From: Oscillatoriales cyanobacterium
GTDB lineage: Bacteria > Cyanobacteriota > Cyanobacteriia > Cyanobacteriales > Laspinemataceae
DNA length: 64,000 nucleotides
Direction of reading: 5' to 3'
NCBI GenBank assembly: GCA_011390955.1
Contig: JAABRM010000022.1
Span: forward strand, 39,290-103,289
Shown here: one piece after another, positions 52,533-61,462 of the stretch
How positions within the stretch are numbered: the first letter of the stretch is position 1
Layout: each line of letters begins with the position of its first letter
Notes under the pieces: generated by a model
Seen by the model: only the letters and a program-made list of their open reading frames with translations
What the model was told of the DNA's origin: nothing
The model's database searches: none
Position numbers and translations under genes: made by a program

Positions 52533-54029
52533 ATGAGTTATATTCTTTGCGGTCAATGCGGACAAAAAAATTCCGTCACAGCTAGTCAATGTTCTCACTG
52601 TGATACCAATTTACTCAAAGCAAGCGAAAACCCTGGCGATATCTATTTTCCGGGGACATATTTGCAAGATGGTCGTTATCTGATTCAAGCTGTTTTAGCT
52701 TCGGGAAAGTTCGGGGTCGTTTATCAAGCAAAAGATACCCAAAAAAAAGATATATCCGCAGCAGATATATCAGCAGCAGATAGCCGGGGAAAAAATCAGG
52801 CGATCGCGCTGCGAGAGGTCACTCCACCTATTTCTCACCCAGAAATTTTCGCCAAAATTGTCCAATACTTAAACGCGGCGATTTCTGCTCAAAACCCTTA
52901 TTATCATCCTCAACTAGCCCAATTTTGGCAAGTATTTACTGAAGATAACCGCATATTTTTAGCGGGAGATTTGCTAGAAGGAAAATCCGCTAAATTTTTA
53001 TTAAAACAATGCCAATATTATGCAGAAAGATGCTTTCGAGAAGCGGAAATTATCCAGTTATGGCAGAATGTCTTACCCGTTTTAGCTGAACTGCACGATC
53101 GCGGGACGGTTCACGGTTATATTACCCCAGATAATATTATTTGTCCAGGGCGCGATCGACCCTTAATTTTAGCCGACTGTGGGGGCATTCAAGAACTCGC
53201 GCTGCAACTAACCTCAACCAAAAATATTCAGGCTATAATTGACGGGTCTTGGGGCAATATTCCCAAGGGAAAACCAGGATATGCACCAGAGGAACAATTG
53301 CGATCGGGAATTCTTGCCCCTCATAGCGATTTATACGCTTTAGCCGTCACTTCTATCGTCTTAATGACTGGGAAACCGCCCCACAAATTAATCAATTTGT
53401 TTACGATGAGTTGGAATTGGCACCGAGAAATCAATTTAACTCCTGTGGTTACAGACTGTCTGAATAAAATGTTAGCATCGGAACCCGTTGAACGGTTTCA
53501 AACTGCTAATGAACTGTTAGAAATTCTGGCATCTAATTCAGATATTTTATTACCAATAATTGAGTCAAATGCCAGTATTTCCGACCAGTTTGATTTAGGC
53601 GATCGCGAGTTAAATCCTATTATTGAAAAACCAGATAAATCGACGGAAGTTTCGCTTGCAGAAGCCGCAGAAAAATCCGCCGCAGCACTTCAACAAATCC
53701 CATCCAACAATATATCTACCCCTGACGTAATCAATGGCTGGAACTGGGCTGCTGCCATTCTTCCAGGAATTTGGTGTTTAAGCAATGGTGTTGGGCTTGG
53801 ATTACTTGCTTGGGCTGGTTTTTTGATTGATTTCGGCACAGGACTTTCTACTTGGATTCTCTTCGGTATAGTCCTCGGTTTTACCGGCAATGAATTATCC
53901 TGGAAAAGTGGCAAATGGGAAAGTGTAGAAGCATTTAAAAATCACCAGAAAGGCTGGAATAATTTTCTGGCTTTACTCCTTTTGATTGTGATGCCGATAG
54001 TGATTATTATTGGTTTGCTTGCCTTGTAA
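52533..54029 (+). CDS. Zinc-ribbon pseudokinase with C-terminal membrane domain
   Basis: 498 aa. N-terminal zinc ribbon (C6, C9, C20, C23: CGQCG and CSHC). The kinase-like domain (about 48-335) keeps the fold but has lost chemistry: the VAIK Lys is Arg (IALREV, R94), HRD is HGY (194-196), DFG is DCG (215-217), and the Gly loop is ASGKFGVVY. The APEEQL and HSDLYALAVTSIVLMTG segments remain. The C-terminal ~95 residues (NGWNWAAAILPGIWCLSNGVGLG...GNELSWKSGKWESVEAFKNHQKGW) match the C-terminal membrane module of the active kinase at 6366-7553. Probably a regulatory or scaffold pseudokinase at the membrane. Confidence 0.85.
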   Translation: MSYILCGQCGQKNSVTASQCSHCDTNLLKASENPGDIYFPGTYLQDGRYLIQAVLASGKFGVVYQAKDTQKKDISAADISAADSRGKNQAIALREVTPPISHPEIFAKIVQYLNAAISAQNPYYHPQLAQFWQVFTEDNRIFLAGDLLEGKSAKFLLKQCQYYAERCFREAEIIQLWQNVLPVLAELHDRGTVHGYITPDNIICPGRDRPLILADCGGIQELALQLTSTKNIQAIIDGSWGNIPKGKPGYAPEEQLRSGILAPHSDLYALAVTSIVLMTGKPPHKLINLFTMSWNWHREINLTPVVTDCLNKMLASEPVERFQTANELLEILASNSDILLPIIESNASISDQFDLGDRELNPIIEKPDKSTEVSLAEAAEKSAAALQQIPSNNISTPDVINGWNWAAAILPGIWCLSNGVGLGLLAWAGFLIDFGTGLSTWILFGIVLGFTGNELSWKSGKWESVEAFKNHQKGWNNFLALLLLIVMPIVIIIGLLAL

Positions 54030-54079
54030 ATTATCGATATTTGCGATATTTGCGACATATAGTGTAGCCCCTAAGATTC

Positions 54080-54143
54080 GTAGGGTGGGCAAAAAATTTT
54101 ACCCACCCTATCATATACGATCGGGGAATTTTGCCCACCCTAC
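54080..54143. repeat. Hairpin of the GTAGGGTGGGCAAA family
   Basis: 64 bp bounded by GTAGGGTGGGCAAAA and TTTTGCCCACCCTAC, with an inner TTTTACCCACCCTA half. It lies between the convergent pseudokinase and WYL genes and could serve as terminator for both. Confidence 0.85.
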
Positions 54144-54155
54144 AATATCTCAAAT

Positions 54156-55010
54156 TTATTCGTGATATAAATGATACAAATTAAGGCTTTCTTGTTTTAT
54201 TTTAGCGATTAAAATTTCGGGAGTAATCACTAAACAATTGCTGCCTAAACTAAGAATTTCTCGGATAAACCAGTAAGTATTATAGACTCTTCTAATCACT
54301 CGGTTAACTGGGGGCTTGGTACTAATTAATTTCGTTTCGATATCGCTTTGGGTGGCTTCATAGCTAAAAGCAAACCAGCCAAATAAGTGCATTTCTACCT
54401 CAATTTCATCAAAATTCGGCTGCCATTTCCCCGAAATCGGCGTAATTCCTGCTTCGGGAATTCGGTCTAAGCGTAAAGACCAGTTATGATGCAATTCTGG
54501 TAAGTCTAAATTGCCCTCGGTTTCTTCACACCAACAGTCAAGATATTGGCGTTTTTCATGGATGGTAATGTTGGCGTGTCTGACGGTAAAAGTCCAGGGT
54601 CGTCCGGTGGCATCTTGATAGGAAAGTTGAAAGGGTTGTTGGCGAGTAATATAGCGATTTAAAGTAACTCGCCAAGCTAGGGGTGGAGAGTTTTGAAAAT
54701 TTTCGATTTTGTTGCGTAAAGGGATAGAAAGTTCGCTGCGTTCTAATAGTAAACGGGCAATTTCTTGGGCTTCTAATATTTTGCCATTGTCCGTTAGGGC
54801 GTTCATGGCTTGTTGTAAGGCATCAATGCGGCTGTTTTCCCAGTCGTCATTGGGTTGAACTCGGAGTTCGCGACGGGCGATCGCTGCTACCAGTTTAGAA
54901 ATATTCGGGCGATCGCCCCAGGTTTTCCCTAGTTCTACGGCTAATTCTTCTAATTTGGCTTTATCTCTGGCAGAAATTGACAAGGTGATCGATTGACCTT
55001 TGCGAGTCAT
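54156..55010 (-). CDS. WYL-domain transcription regulator of the type I-D CRISPR-Cas locus
   Basis: 284 aa. N-terminal ribbon-helix-helix-like part (GQSITLSISARDKAKLEELAVELGKTWGDRPNISKLVAAIARREL), a helical linker, then a WYL-type domain (PFQLSYQDATGRPWTFTVRHANITIHEKRQYLDCWCEETEG...LRLDRI). It is divergent from cas3, the place taken by the WYL gene sll7009 beside the Synechocystis type I-D system, which has been reported as a negative regulator of that locus's crRNA. Ligand-responsive repression of the divergent promoter is inferred. Confidence 0.8.
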   Translation of the reverse strand: MTRKGQSITLSISARDKAKLEELAVELGKTWGDRPNISKLVAAIARRELRVQPNDDWENSRIDALQQAMNALTDNGKILEAQEIARLLLERSELSIPLRNKIENFQNSPPLAWRVTLNRYITRQQPFQLSYQDATGRPWTFTVRHANITIHEKRQYLDCWCEETEGNLDLPELHHNWSLRLDRIPEAGITPISGKWQPNFDEIEVEMHLFGWFAFSYEATQSDIETKLISTKPPVNRVIRRVYNTYWFIREILSLGSNCLVITPEILIAKIKQESLNLYHLYHE

Positions 55011-55083
55011 GGCTGAGTTCCTTTGATGGTTGGATAAATGGTTGGATAAGAGGATTTAGGCATTTTGGCATCAAACCCATATA

Positions 55084-55110
55084 TGGGGTGATTCGCGAAT
55101 CACCTCTACA
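55084..55110. repeat. Imperfect palindrome in the WYL-cas3 intergenic region
   Basis: GGGGTGATTCGCGAATCACC followed by TCTAC, an imperfect copy of the palindromes at 1452 and 1852. It sits in the 214-bp divergent promoter region. Because it is a dispersed repeat, an operator role is not implied. Confidence 0.75.
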
Positions 55111-55224
55111 TCGCCCTAACAAATATACGGACACTTTATCCGGTTATCTCTTGGCATTTTCTATTTTGCCGGGTTATGCTGTGAAAAGCAACAAGTTACG
55201 GACATTAAGCAAAAATTTAAGGAT

Positions 55225-57396
55225 ATGTGCGAATACTATATTTATCTTAAGCCCGTTTACTCTAGTCCGGCAACGGAAACCCAGGATTTTCTATCCGGGG
55301 TGCAACTGCCTGAAAATTGGCGGCTTTCCTGGCATCAGGTGGCAACTATTCGGGCATTGCGCGACCCAAATATTGATGTTGTGGTCAATGTAGCCATGAC
55401 TGGGGATGGCAAAAGTTTGGCCGCTTATCTGGATACTATATACGGAACAAGTGATGCTTTGGGTGCTTTGGGGCTATATCCGACCAATGAGTTGGCAAGA
55501 GACCAGTATCGACAATTACAAGGATATATCGAGAAGTTTCAACCAGAGGTTTGCCCCCGCGTCAACCAACTGACTGGCCCAGAGTTGGAAATTTATGCGG
55601 ACAATGAGGGTTTGCGAAAGTCAAACGCGATCGCTACTCGGACGGGGCAATCCGATATTTTGTTATCTAACCCGGATATTTTCCATTATTTGCATCGCGG
55701 GGCTTATTTAACTGGGAATGATAATCCCGATAAGTTGTGGGGACGGATTGATTTAGATTTTGACCTATTTATATTTGATGAGTTTCATATTTTTGCTGCC
55801 CCACAAGTTGCCAGTGTTTTAAATACTATGTTGCTGATTCGGCATACGAAGCGGCAGAAAAAGTTTCTCTTTCTTTCCGCAACTCCAAATGATGAGTTAA
55901 TCGCCCGTTTAGAGGCGGCTAATTTTCGCTGTTGTCTGATTAATCCTCTGGCAGCAGGCAAATATCTGTTTCCCGATACGGAGGAACAAGAAAAAGCGTT
56001 AAAAGCAGAACAGTGGCGACCTGTGACAAGGGGGATTAATTTAAATTTTATTGAGTTAGAAACCGCTACTTCTAGCGCGGCAGAAACTTGGTTAAAAGCA
56101 TCCGGTAATCTGATCCTAGATTATTTTCGCCAATATCCGGGCAGTCAAGGGGCAATTATGCTTAATTCTATTGCATCAGTGAAGCGGTTAATTCCATTTT
56201 TTCAGGAATTATTCGCCTCTGCGGGGTTAACTGTGGGAGAAAATACGGGGTTATCTGGGAAGAAACAAAAAGAGCGATCGCTTGCTTGTGACTTGGTTTT
56301 GGGGACGAGTACCATTGATGTGGGGGTAGATTTTAAGATTAATTTACTTATTTTTGAATCCGCTGATGCTGGAAACTTTATTCAGCGGTTGGGACGGTTG
56401 GGCCGCCATGATGGATTTGAACGGTTTACCGCTTATGCTTTATGCCCAAAATATTTGATTGAAAGACTATTTTTAGGAGAGTCACCAGCCCTAGAAAACG
56501 GGGGAATTTATGACCGGGCTTTTTTCCATGAGCAAATTCGGGAAAAATATCGCCAAATTAATGATTTTCGCGGTTATTATCGTCGTTGGGGGGCAGTGCA
56601 ATCTCTAAAAATTTCTTACCAGTTAGGTCATCCGATTATTAAACAGCAATATGCGGGCAGTCAACAGGCATTTGCCGCCGATGCCCAGCATATTTTTAGA
56701 ACTAAATTAAAGAGTGTAGCGGGTCGAATGTACCAATGGGCGCAAGAGTGGGAACAGCTATCAGGAAAAAAGGGTAATTTGATCGCTGATGAAGCGGGAA
56801 TTTTTCGCGGTTCCAGTCCTTTGCAATGTGGGATTTACGATTTAACGGAACCGGAGGAGGGCGATCGCTTTAAAACTTACGATTTACCGGGAATTTTGAG
56901 CAATTTAACTATTGAACCGATGACCAAAAAAGCGTTTATGCAGGAGTTGCAAAAAACCGCTGAAAAAACGGGACAACCTATTGCTAAAGGTCGGTTTAAT
57001 TATTGTTTGGCATTTGTGAAGTTGCGGGGTTATCGGGAGGAACGATTAAATTGGAAAATGACCTATTCTGGGGACTTGCAACCAGTGGCAGACGCTTGGA
57101 AAGTGCAGGTTTTAACCGGGGTTGAGGTGTGGCAACCGGATAATCCCTGGATCCGCGAGATTAATCAAAAGCTGAAAAAGCAAGCTTTGGTCAGTTATGT
57201 GTTGGGTCGTCCTTTGGCAGAAGTTCGCGGTCGTTTGCGGTTGCCCATGCACTTTCAGATTTATCCGATATGCGATCGCTATAGTATCCACGACTCCACC
57301 CCCCCGTATGCGATCGCCTTTGGTCAGTCTGCGTTGTTGGTGGATACCTTAGCGGACTGGTTCAAGGGTCAAGGGGGTAATTCATGGATTTGTTAG
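55225..57396 (+). CDS. cas3: Cas3 helicase of type I-D CRISPR-Cas (no HD domain)
   Basis: 723 aa superfamily 2 helicase. Motif I VAMTGDGKS (K63), motif II IFDEFH (D185, E186, H188), motif III LFLSATPN, motif V GTSTIDVGVDF, motif VI FIQRLGRLGRH. No HD nuclease domain is present; in type I-D that domain is on Cas10d, which follows. It starts at the ATG after TTAAGGAT. It unwinds target DNA once the Cascade-like complex (Cas10d, Csc2, Csc1) has bound. Divergent from the WYL gene and 299 bp from cas10d, a gap filled by an inverted-repeat element. Confidence 0.93.
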   Translation: MCEYYIYLKPVYSSPATETQDFLSGVQLPENWRLSWHQVATIRALRDPNIDVVVNVAMTGDGKSLAAYLDTIYGTSDALGALGLYPTNELARDQYRQLQGYIEKFQPEVCPRVNQLTGPELEIYADNEGLRKSNAIATRTGQSDILLSNPDIFHYLHRGAYLTGNDNPDKLWGRIDLDFDLFIFDEFHIFAAPQVASVLNTMLLIRHTKRQKKFLFLSATPNDELIARLEAANFRCCLINPLAAGKYLFPDTEEQEKALKAEQWRPVTRGINLNFIELETATSSAAETWLKASGNLILDYFRQYPGSQGAIMLNSIASVKRLIPFFQELFASAGLTVGENTGLSGKKQKERSLACDLVLGTSTIDVGVDFKINLLIFESADAGNFIQRLGRLGRHDGFERFTAYALCPKYLIERLFLGESPALENGGIYDRAFFHEQIREKYRQINDFRGYYRRWGAVQSLKISYQLGHPIIKQQYAGSQQAFAADAQHIFRTKLKSVAGRMYQWAQEWEQLSGKKGNLIADEAGIFRGSSPLQCGIYDLTEPEEGDRFKTYDLPGILSNLTIEPMTKKAFMQELQKTAEKTGQPIAKGRFNYCLAFVKLRGYREERLNWKMTYSGDLQPVADAWKVQVLTGVEVWQPDNPWIREINQKLKKQALVSYVLGRPLAEVRGRLRLPMHFQIYPICDRYSIHDSTPPYAIAFGQSALLVDTLADWFKGQGGNSWIC

Positions 57397-57436
57397 TGAA
57401 AATATATCGGTTTTTTGGGTTAAGAAAAAGAAAATG

Positions 57437-57658
57437 GTAGGGTGTGTTAGGCGGCCATTATTTTTGAAAGCAATCAAATATTTTATGATCCGCCGTAACG
57501 CACCATTTTTGAAATATATATTCGCCAAAAAATCCCAATTTGTTTAAATCTGTATATCGAGGAAAAACTATCCTATCGATCGCTAACTACGGTGCGTTAC
57601 GGCGGATACATGAATTTTGTAAATAATCTATAAATTTTGCCCGCCTAACGCACCCTAC
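57437..57658. repeat. Nested inverted-repeat (MITE-like) element between cas3 and cas10d
   Basis: Outer arms GTAGGGTGTGTTAGGCGG (57437-57454) and CCGCCTAACGCACCCTAC (57641-57658). Inner arms GATCCGCCGTAACGCACC (57487-57504) and GGTGCGTTACGGCGGAT (57591-57607). No coding capacity. It would put a 220-nt hairpin in the cas mRNA. Confidence 0.87.
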
Positions 57659-57695
57659 ATTTACTGGAAAAATTTATATTCATGGGAAACAGACA

Positions 57696-60600
57696 ATGGC
57701 TAAAAAACGCAAACAATCAGCAACCGAAACCGAACAACTTTCGTTGTTTGACTTAAATCAAGCAACCGAAAATCCAGCTTCTAATTATATAAAAGCAGAA
57801 ATAGAAGCAGAAATAGAAGCAGAAATCGAGGATTATGATGAAGTAGACCTAGACGAGATCGATTATGATGAGTTAGGATTTACGGAACAAAGCAGCGATC
57901 GCACCATAGAAACCCCCTCCGAACTCCTCACCCTGAAACTATTACGAGAGGCGATCGCTGCCCAAAATCCTAATGATTTAGTCATGGCAGACTTTGCCGA
58001 ATATGTGCTGCCAAACTTACTGCGGGTTGCCATTGGAGTGACTGCCAAAGGTGGGAAGTTTTTTGACAAAATAGACCAGCAGCGAGAAGCCGCAGGAAAA
58101 GATAAAATCAGACGGGATAATGCAGGCGATCAATCCCTGAATACTCACCTACTGAATGGACTATTTCCCGCTAATTTAATTGAACAACGTTTACAACAGT
58201 TTGACACCACCGTCCATCGGGTAGTCAAAGAACGAGAACGCCGCTTATTAGTAGCTGGGTTTATTCTCCATGACTTTGAAAAGTTCAACTATGACTTATT
58301 CCCGGAAATGCCGGAAAAATATCGGGCAATTCGGCGGGATTTTACCCAGGATATTCGCAAGTTATCCCTAGAAGAACACCGAGAAATTATTTCGGTCATT
58401 GTGCGCGAATTAGGGATTAATCAATCGATCGATTCCACCAATCCAGAATCTTGGTCAGAATATCTGGACGATCTGTTATTTCTTGCCTATAATGCCCAAG
58501 CAAAAAATGATACAAATCTGAATATTTCCGAACATGGGTTACAGCCAAAACTCCGGGATAAAACCCTAAGAAGTTTGGCGGATTTAACTAGAATTGCTGA
58601 TTTAATGGCTTCGGTGATTAAACATCCCCAAGATGCAGAACATCGGACATTAAATGATATTCTCCATAATCTCAGTGATGGCAATTTAAAATTTACCTAT
58701 CATGGGATTGCGGAAAATCGCGGAGTTTTAACCAATGTGGTAAATAACGCTTTAATTGAAACATACGAAGCGATAAATACCGCCGAATGTTGTTACTATC
58801 AACCGCTTTTGTACTTGCCCACGGGGGTAATTTATCTGGCAATGCGGCAGGCGCCAGCGATCCCCCCCCTAACCCCCCCTTCAAAAGGGGGGGCGATCGC
58901 AGAAACGGATATTCCCGAACGAGTTGTCAAGAAAATTAAACAACTTTGTGGGGTTCAGTTGCAACGCAGACAAACCGGGTTTGGTCGAGACGGCAAGGGG
59001 ATGAAATATGCCGAATATTATAGTCAATTTTTTGATGAATTTGGCTTGATGCAAGTGGGACTCGCTGCCACTTTAAGGATTTTGCATGGGACTAAAGCTT
59101 CAGTGGCAAAAAGTCGCAGTGATAATTTAGTCAAGTTTCAGCAAAATCAGATATTATCCCCAGAGTATGATTTCCGCTTTGATGATGATATTCGCATTGA
59201 CCAAATTGCCGAGTTTGGGGATTTAGTTACTCGGAAAATATGGGGCGATCGCGTTGTCCAAATAGAGAAAGCTTGCAAGCAGAATAAAAAGACTCAGCAA
59301 AAATTGCCAGAGTTACCGGATATTGTGGCAGAAGTTGCCAAATTTTGGGAATTGTCAGCCTATTTAAACCCTATTCGGGAAATTCAGCGAATTAATGAAA
59401 GTCTGAAAGAACATAAACTAAAAGGAAATACCGGAGGAGTTCCTTATGAGTGGTATTATTTAGCTGCCAAATATGTCCAACAAAATCCCGGACTTGAGGA
59501 TGTTCGCGATACTTGCGAGACATTAATTCAATATGTGGCTAATTTGATTCAACCAATTTTAAATCAGTATAAATTACCCGATGGTTGGGATGATTTACGG
59601 GACTGGGTAAAACGGGTGGTTATTTTACCAGGAAAAACCAGCCCAATAACTCAGAATGCGGAGGTATTTCTTGATGAATTAGACCGTTATCAATTGGCAA
59701 AGAAACCGGGACGGGGACGGCAGTTAATTTGTTCGATTTCCCATTCTGCTTATACGGTGACAGAACAAATGGAGTCAGCGGTTTTGTTTACTCCGCAAGT
59801 TTACACCAATAAGCAAATGTTGGGGGGTTCTAATGCCAAGCGGAATATTTCCAGTATTGCTGGGGTAGAAATGATGCTGCGGCAAATTTTAATGAACCAA
59901 ACTCAGGCAGTAGGGAAAAGGTTTGAAGATGGAAATTATCGCTATCTTTATTTTTATCCTACTTATTACTTTACTCCAGAAACGAATAAGTTTCTCCAAG
60001 CTGCTTATACCAATATTTCGCAAACTCGGTTTACTGCCCCATTGCGGAATCACTTTATTACTAAGGAGTGGCAGGCAAAGTTCGATCGCACTCAATATCA
60101 GACGGTGGATAGTTTCTTAATTGATGAACAATTGGACAAAGAAAAAGACCGCACTTTTAAGCTATCTTATCCCGAAGACCAACCGCTGACTTTTTATTTT
60201 ATTGCCTTGCCTCCAGGAAAGGATGCTAAAGATACGGAGTCTTGGGTAATGCCAAGTTGGTTAGCATTTGCTTTTCCCATGATTTTGGATGTCAAAACCG
60301 TGGTTTCTGAGTCCCCTATTCCCCCATTTAATGATGGGGCAGAGTTTGAAGAAACGGTGTTTTTAGATAGTCCACCCCAAGCTATTCAAGCCTTGACTCA
60401 GCGCGATCGCTTCCGGTTAGATTATATCTTAGAAGGATGGGAAGAAAACCAGAAAAAATATCCCGCCCCATTAAATGTGCTAACTGCTGCTTATGCCATT
60501 CATTTAGATGTGAATGCTAAACAAGGTAAAGGGGGATATGATGCAAATTGGGGTAAATTAGTCGAGTTAGCCACGGATTTTCAAACCAGCCCTCTTTATG

Positions 60601-61211
60601 TTTTTAATTATCTGAATCGCTGGGTTCGCCGTCAGGGGGTAGAGACGGCGCGAATTGAGAAAATTCAGCTTTATGCTTATGCGTTTTATCCCTGTTTTGA
60701 CCCTTATGTAGAATATCAGGAGGATTTAATGTCCCTAGAAATTAAGTCACCAGAGTCTCCACTCAATCATCCGAAAAAGTTGACCGAACTTTATCGCCAG
60801 TTTTATCGAGCAAATAAGCAATTTAGCCCCAAAGCGAATGCTGTATTAAAACCGATTGATATTGCCGCAAATACTATTTTAAATGCTGACCCTAGTTTTC
60901 AGGGTGAGGCGTTAATTGATGCGGTGGCAGCAGCAGTTTGTAAACTGATGGATCGGGTTCATTCTTCTACTGCGGAAGGTCGCTGGATTTTTAATGGCAA
61001 AGAACGGGATAAAGAACGGCAGAAAATTTTAGAGTTTGCCCGCTATTTTGTCGAGGAAGTGTTTGAGAAATCTTTCGCAGGCGATCGCGGTCGTTTAGCC
61101 GGTCGGCAAATTAATTTGATTCGCGATACTTGCGAGTTTCTCTATCGTTTAGCCCAAGATAAGGAGAACCAGGAAAATAAAGACAATCAGGCATTAAATG
61201 AGGATGATTAA
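57696..61211 (+). CDS. cas10d: Cas10d (Csc3), large subunit of type I-D CRISPR-Cas
   Basis: 1171 aa. The N-terminus has a short acidic repeat (AEIEAEIEAEIEDYDEVDLDEIDYDEL). The HD nuclease domain follows with H151 (NTHLLNGLF) and the H192-D193 pair (FILHDFEKFN), the source of DNA cleavage in this subtype. A GGDD cyclase motif is not seen, as expected for Cas10d. The palm-like remainder includes ICSISHSAYTVTEQMESAVLFTPQVYTNKQMLGGSNAKRNISSIAGVEMMLRQILMNQTQ. About residue 387-400 is PPLTPPSKGG, the peptide of a C/G-run hairpin repeat inserted in frame. The gene follows cas3 and precedes csc2 in the usual order. Confidence 0.93.
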   Translation: MAKKRKQSATETEQLSLFDLNQATENPASNYIKAEIEAEIEAEIEDYDEVDLDEIDYDELGFTEQSSDRTIETPSELLTLKLLREAIAAQNPNDLVMADFAEYVLPNLLRVAIGVTAKGGKFFDKIDQQREAAGKDKIRRDNAGDQSLNTHLLNGLFPANLIEQRLQQFDTTVHRVVKERERRLLVAGFILHDFEKFNYDLFPEMPEKYRAIRRDFTQDIRKLSLEEHREIISVIVRELGINQSIDSTNPESWSEYLDDLLFLAYNAQAKNDTNLNISEHGLQPKLRDKTLRSLADLTRIADLMASVIKHPQDAEHRTLNDILHNLSDGNLKFTYHGIAENRGVLTNVVNNALIETYEAINTAECCYYQPLLYLPTGVIYLAMRQAPAIPPLTPPSKGGAIAETDIPERVVKKIKQLCGVQLQRRQTGFGRDGKGMKYAEYYSQFFDEFGLMQVGLAATLRILHGTKASVAKSRSDNLVKFQQNQILSPEYDFRFDDDIRIDQIAEFGDLVTRKIWGDRVVQIEKACKQNKKTQQKLPELPDIVAEVAKFWELSAYLNPIREIQRINESLKEHKLKGNTGGVPYEWYYLAAKYVQQNPGLEDVRDTCETLIQYVANLIQPILNQYKLPDGWDDLRDWVKRVVILPGKTSPITQNAEVFLDELDRYQLAKKPGRGRQLICSISHSAYTVTEQMESAVLFTPQVYTNKQMLGGSNAKRNISSIAGVEMMLRQILMNQTQAVGKRFEDGNYRYLYFYPTYYFTPETNKFLQAAYTNISQTRFTAPLRNHFITKEWQAKFDRTQYQTVDSFLIDEQLDKEKDRTFKLSYPEDQPLTFYFIALPPGKDAKDTESWVMPSWLAFAFPMILDVKTVVSESPIPPFNDGAEFEETVFLDSPPQAIQALTQRDRFRLDYILEGWEENQKKYPAPLNVLTAAYAIHLDVNAKQGKGGYDANWGKLVELATDFQTSPLYVFNYLNRWVRRQGVETARIEKIQLYAYAFYPCFDPYVEYQEDLMSLEIKSPESPLNHPKKLTELYRQFYRANKQFSPKANAVLKPIDIAANTILNADPSFQGEALIDAVAAAVCKLMDRVHSSTAEGRWIFNGKERDKERQKILEFARYFVEEVFEKSFAGDRGRLAGRQINLIRDTCEFLYRLAQDKENQENKDNQALNEDD
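58862..58904 (+). repeat. C/G-run hairpin repeat inside cas10d
   Basis: CCCCCCCTAACCCCCCC, TTCAAAA, GGGGGGG flanked by GCGATC on both sides. It is read in frame as IPPLTPPSKGGAIA. The same family occurs at 2228-2275. Confidence 0.85.
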
Positions 61212-61462
61212 TCCACGTATGGGCGAATAATTCGGGCAAACCATCTCTGAATTATCACTAAAAATTTCCGCCCCGAATGCTTCGCCCCTAAACCCAATTT
61301 CTCTCGTTCCTAGGCTCTGCCTGGGAACGCCAAATTTGAGGCTCTGCCTCCTCATAATTCATGTTATCTCGTCGAGGCGATCGCGAGGCAGGAGCCTCTG
61401 GACAAGCATTCCCAGGCTCTGCCTGGGAACGAGTAATAAATATCTAACAAAGGAGAAAAACT
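61212..61462. repeat. Hairpin repeats between cas10d and csc2
   Basis: Two copies of CGTTCC(T)AGGCTCTGCCTGGGAACG-type hairpins (61305-61329 and 61408-61432) flank GAGGCTCTGCCTC and its inverted partner GAGGCAGGAGCCTC. An AAGGAG Shine-Dalgarno for csc2 follows at 61450-61455. Confidence 0.85.
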
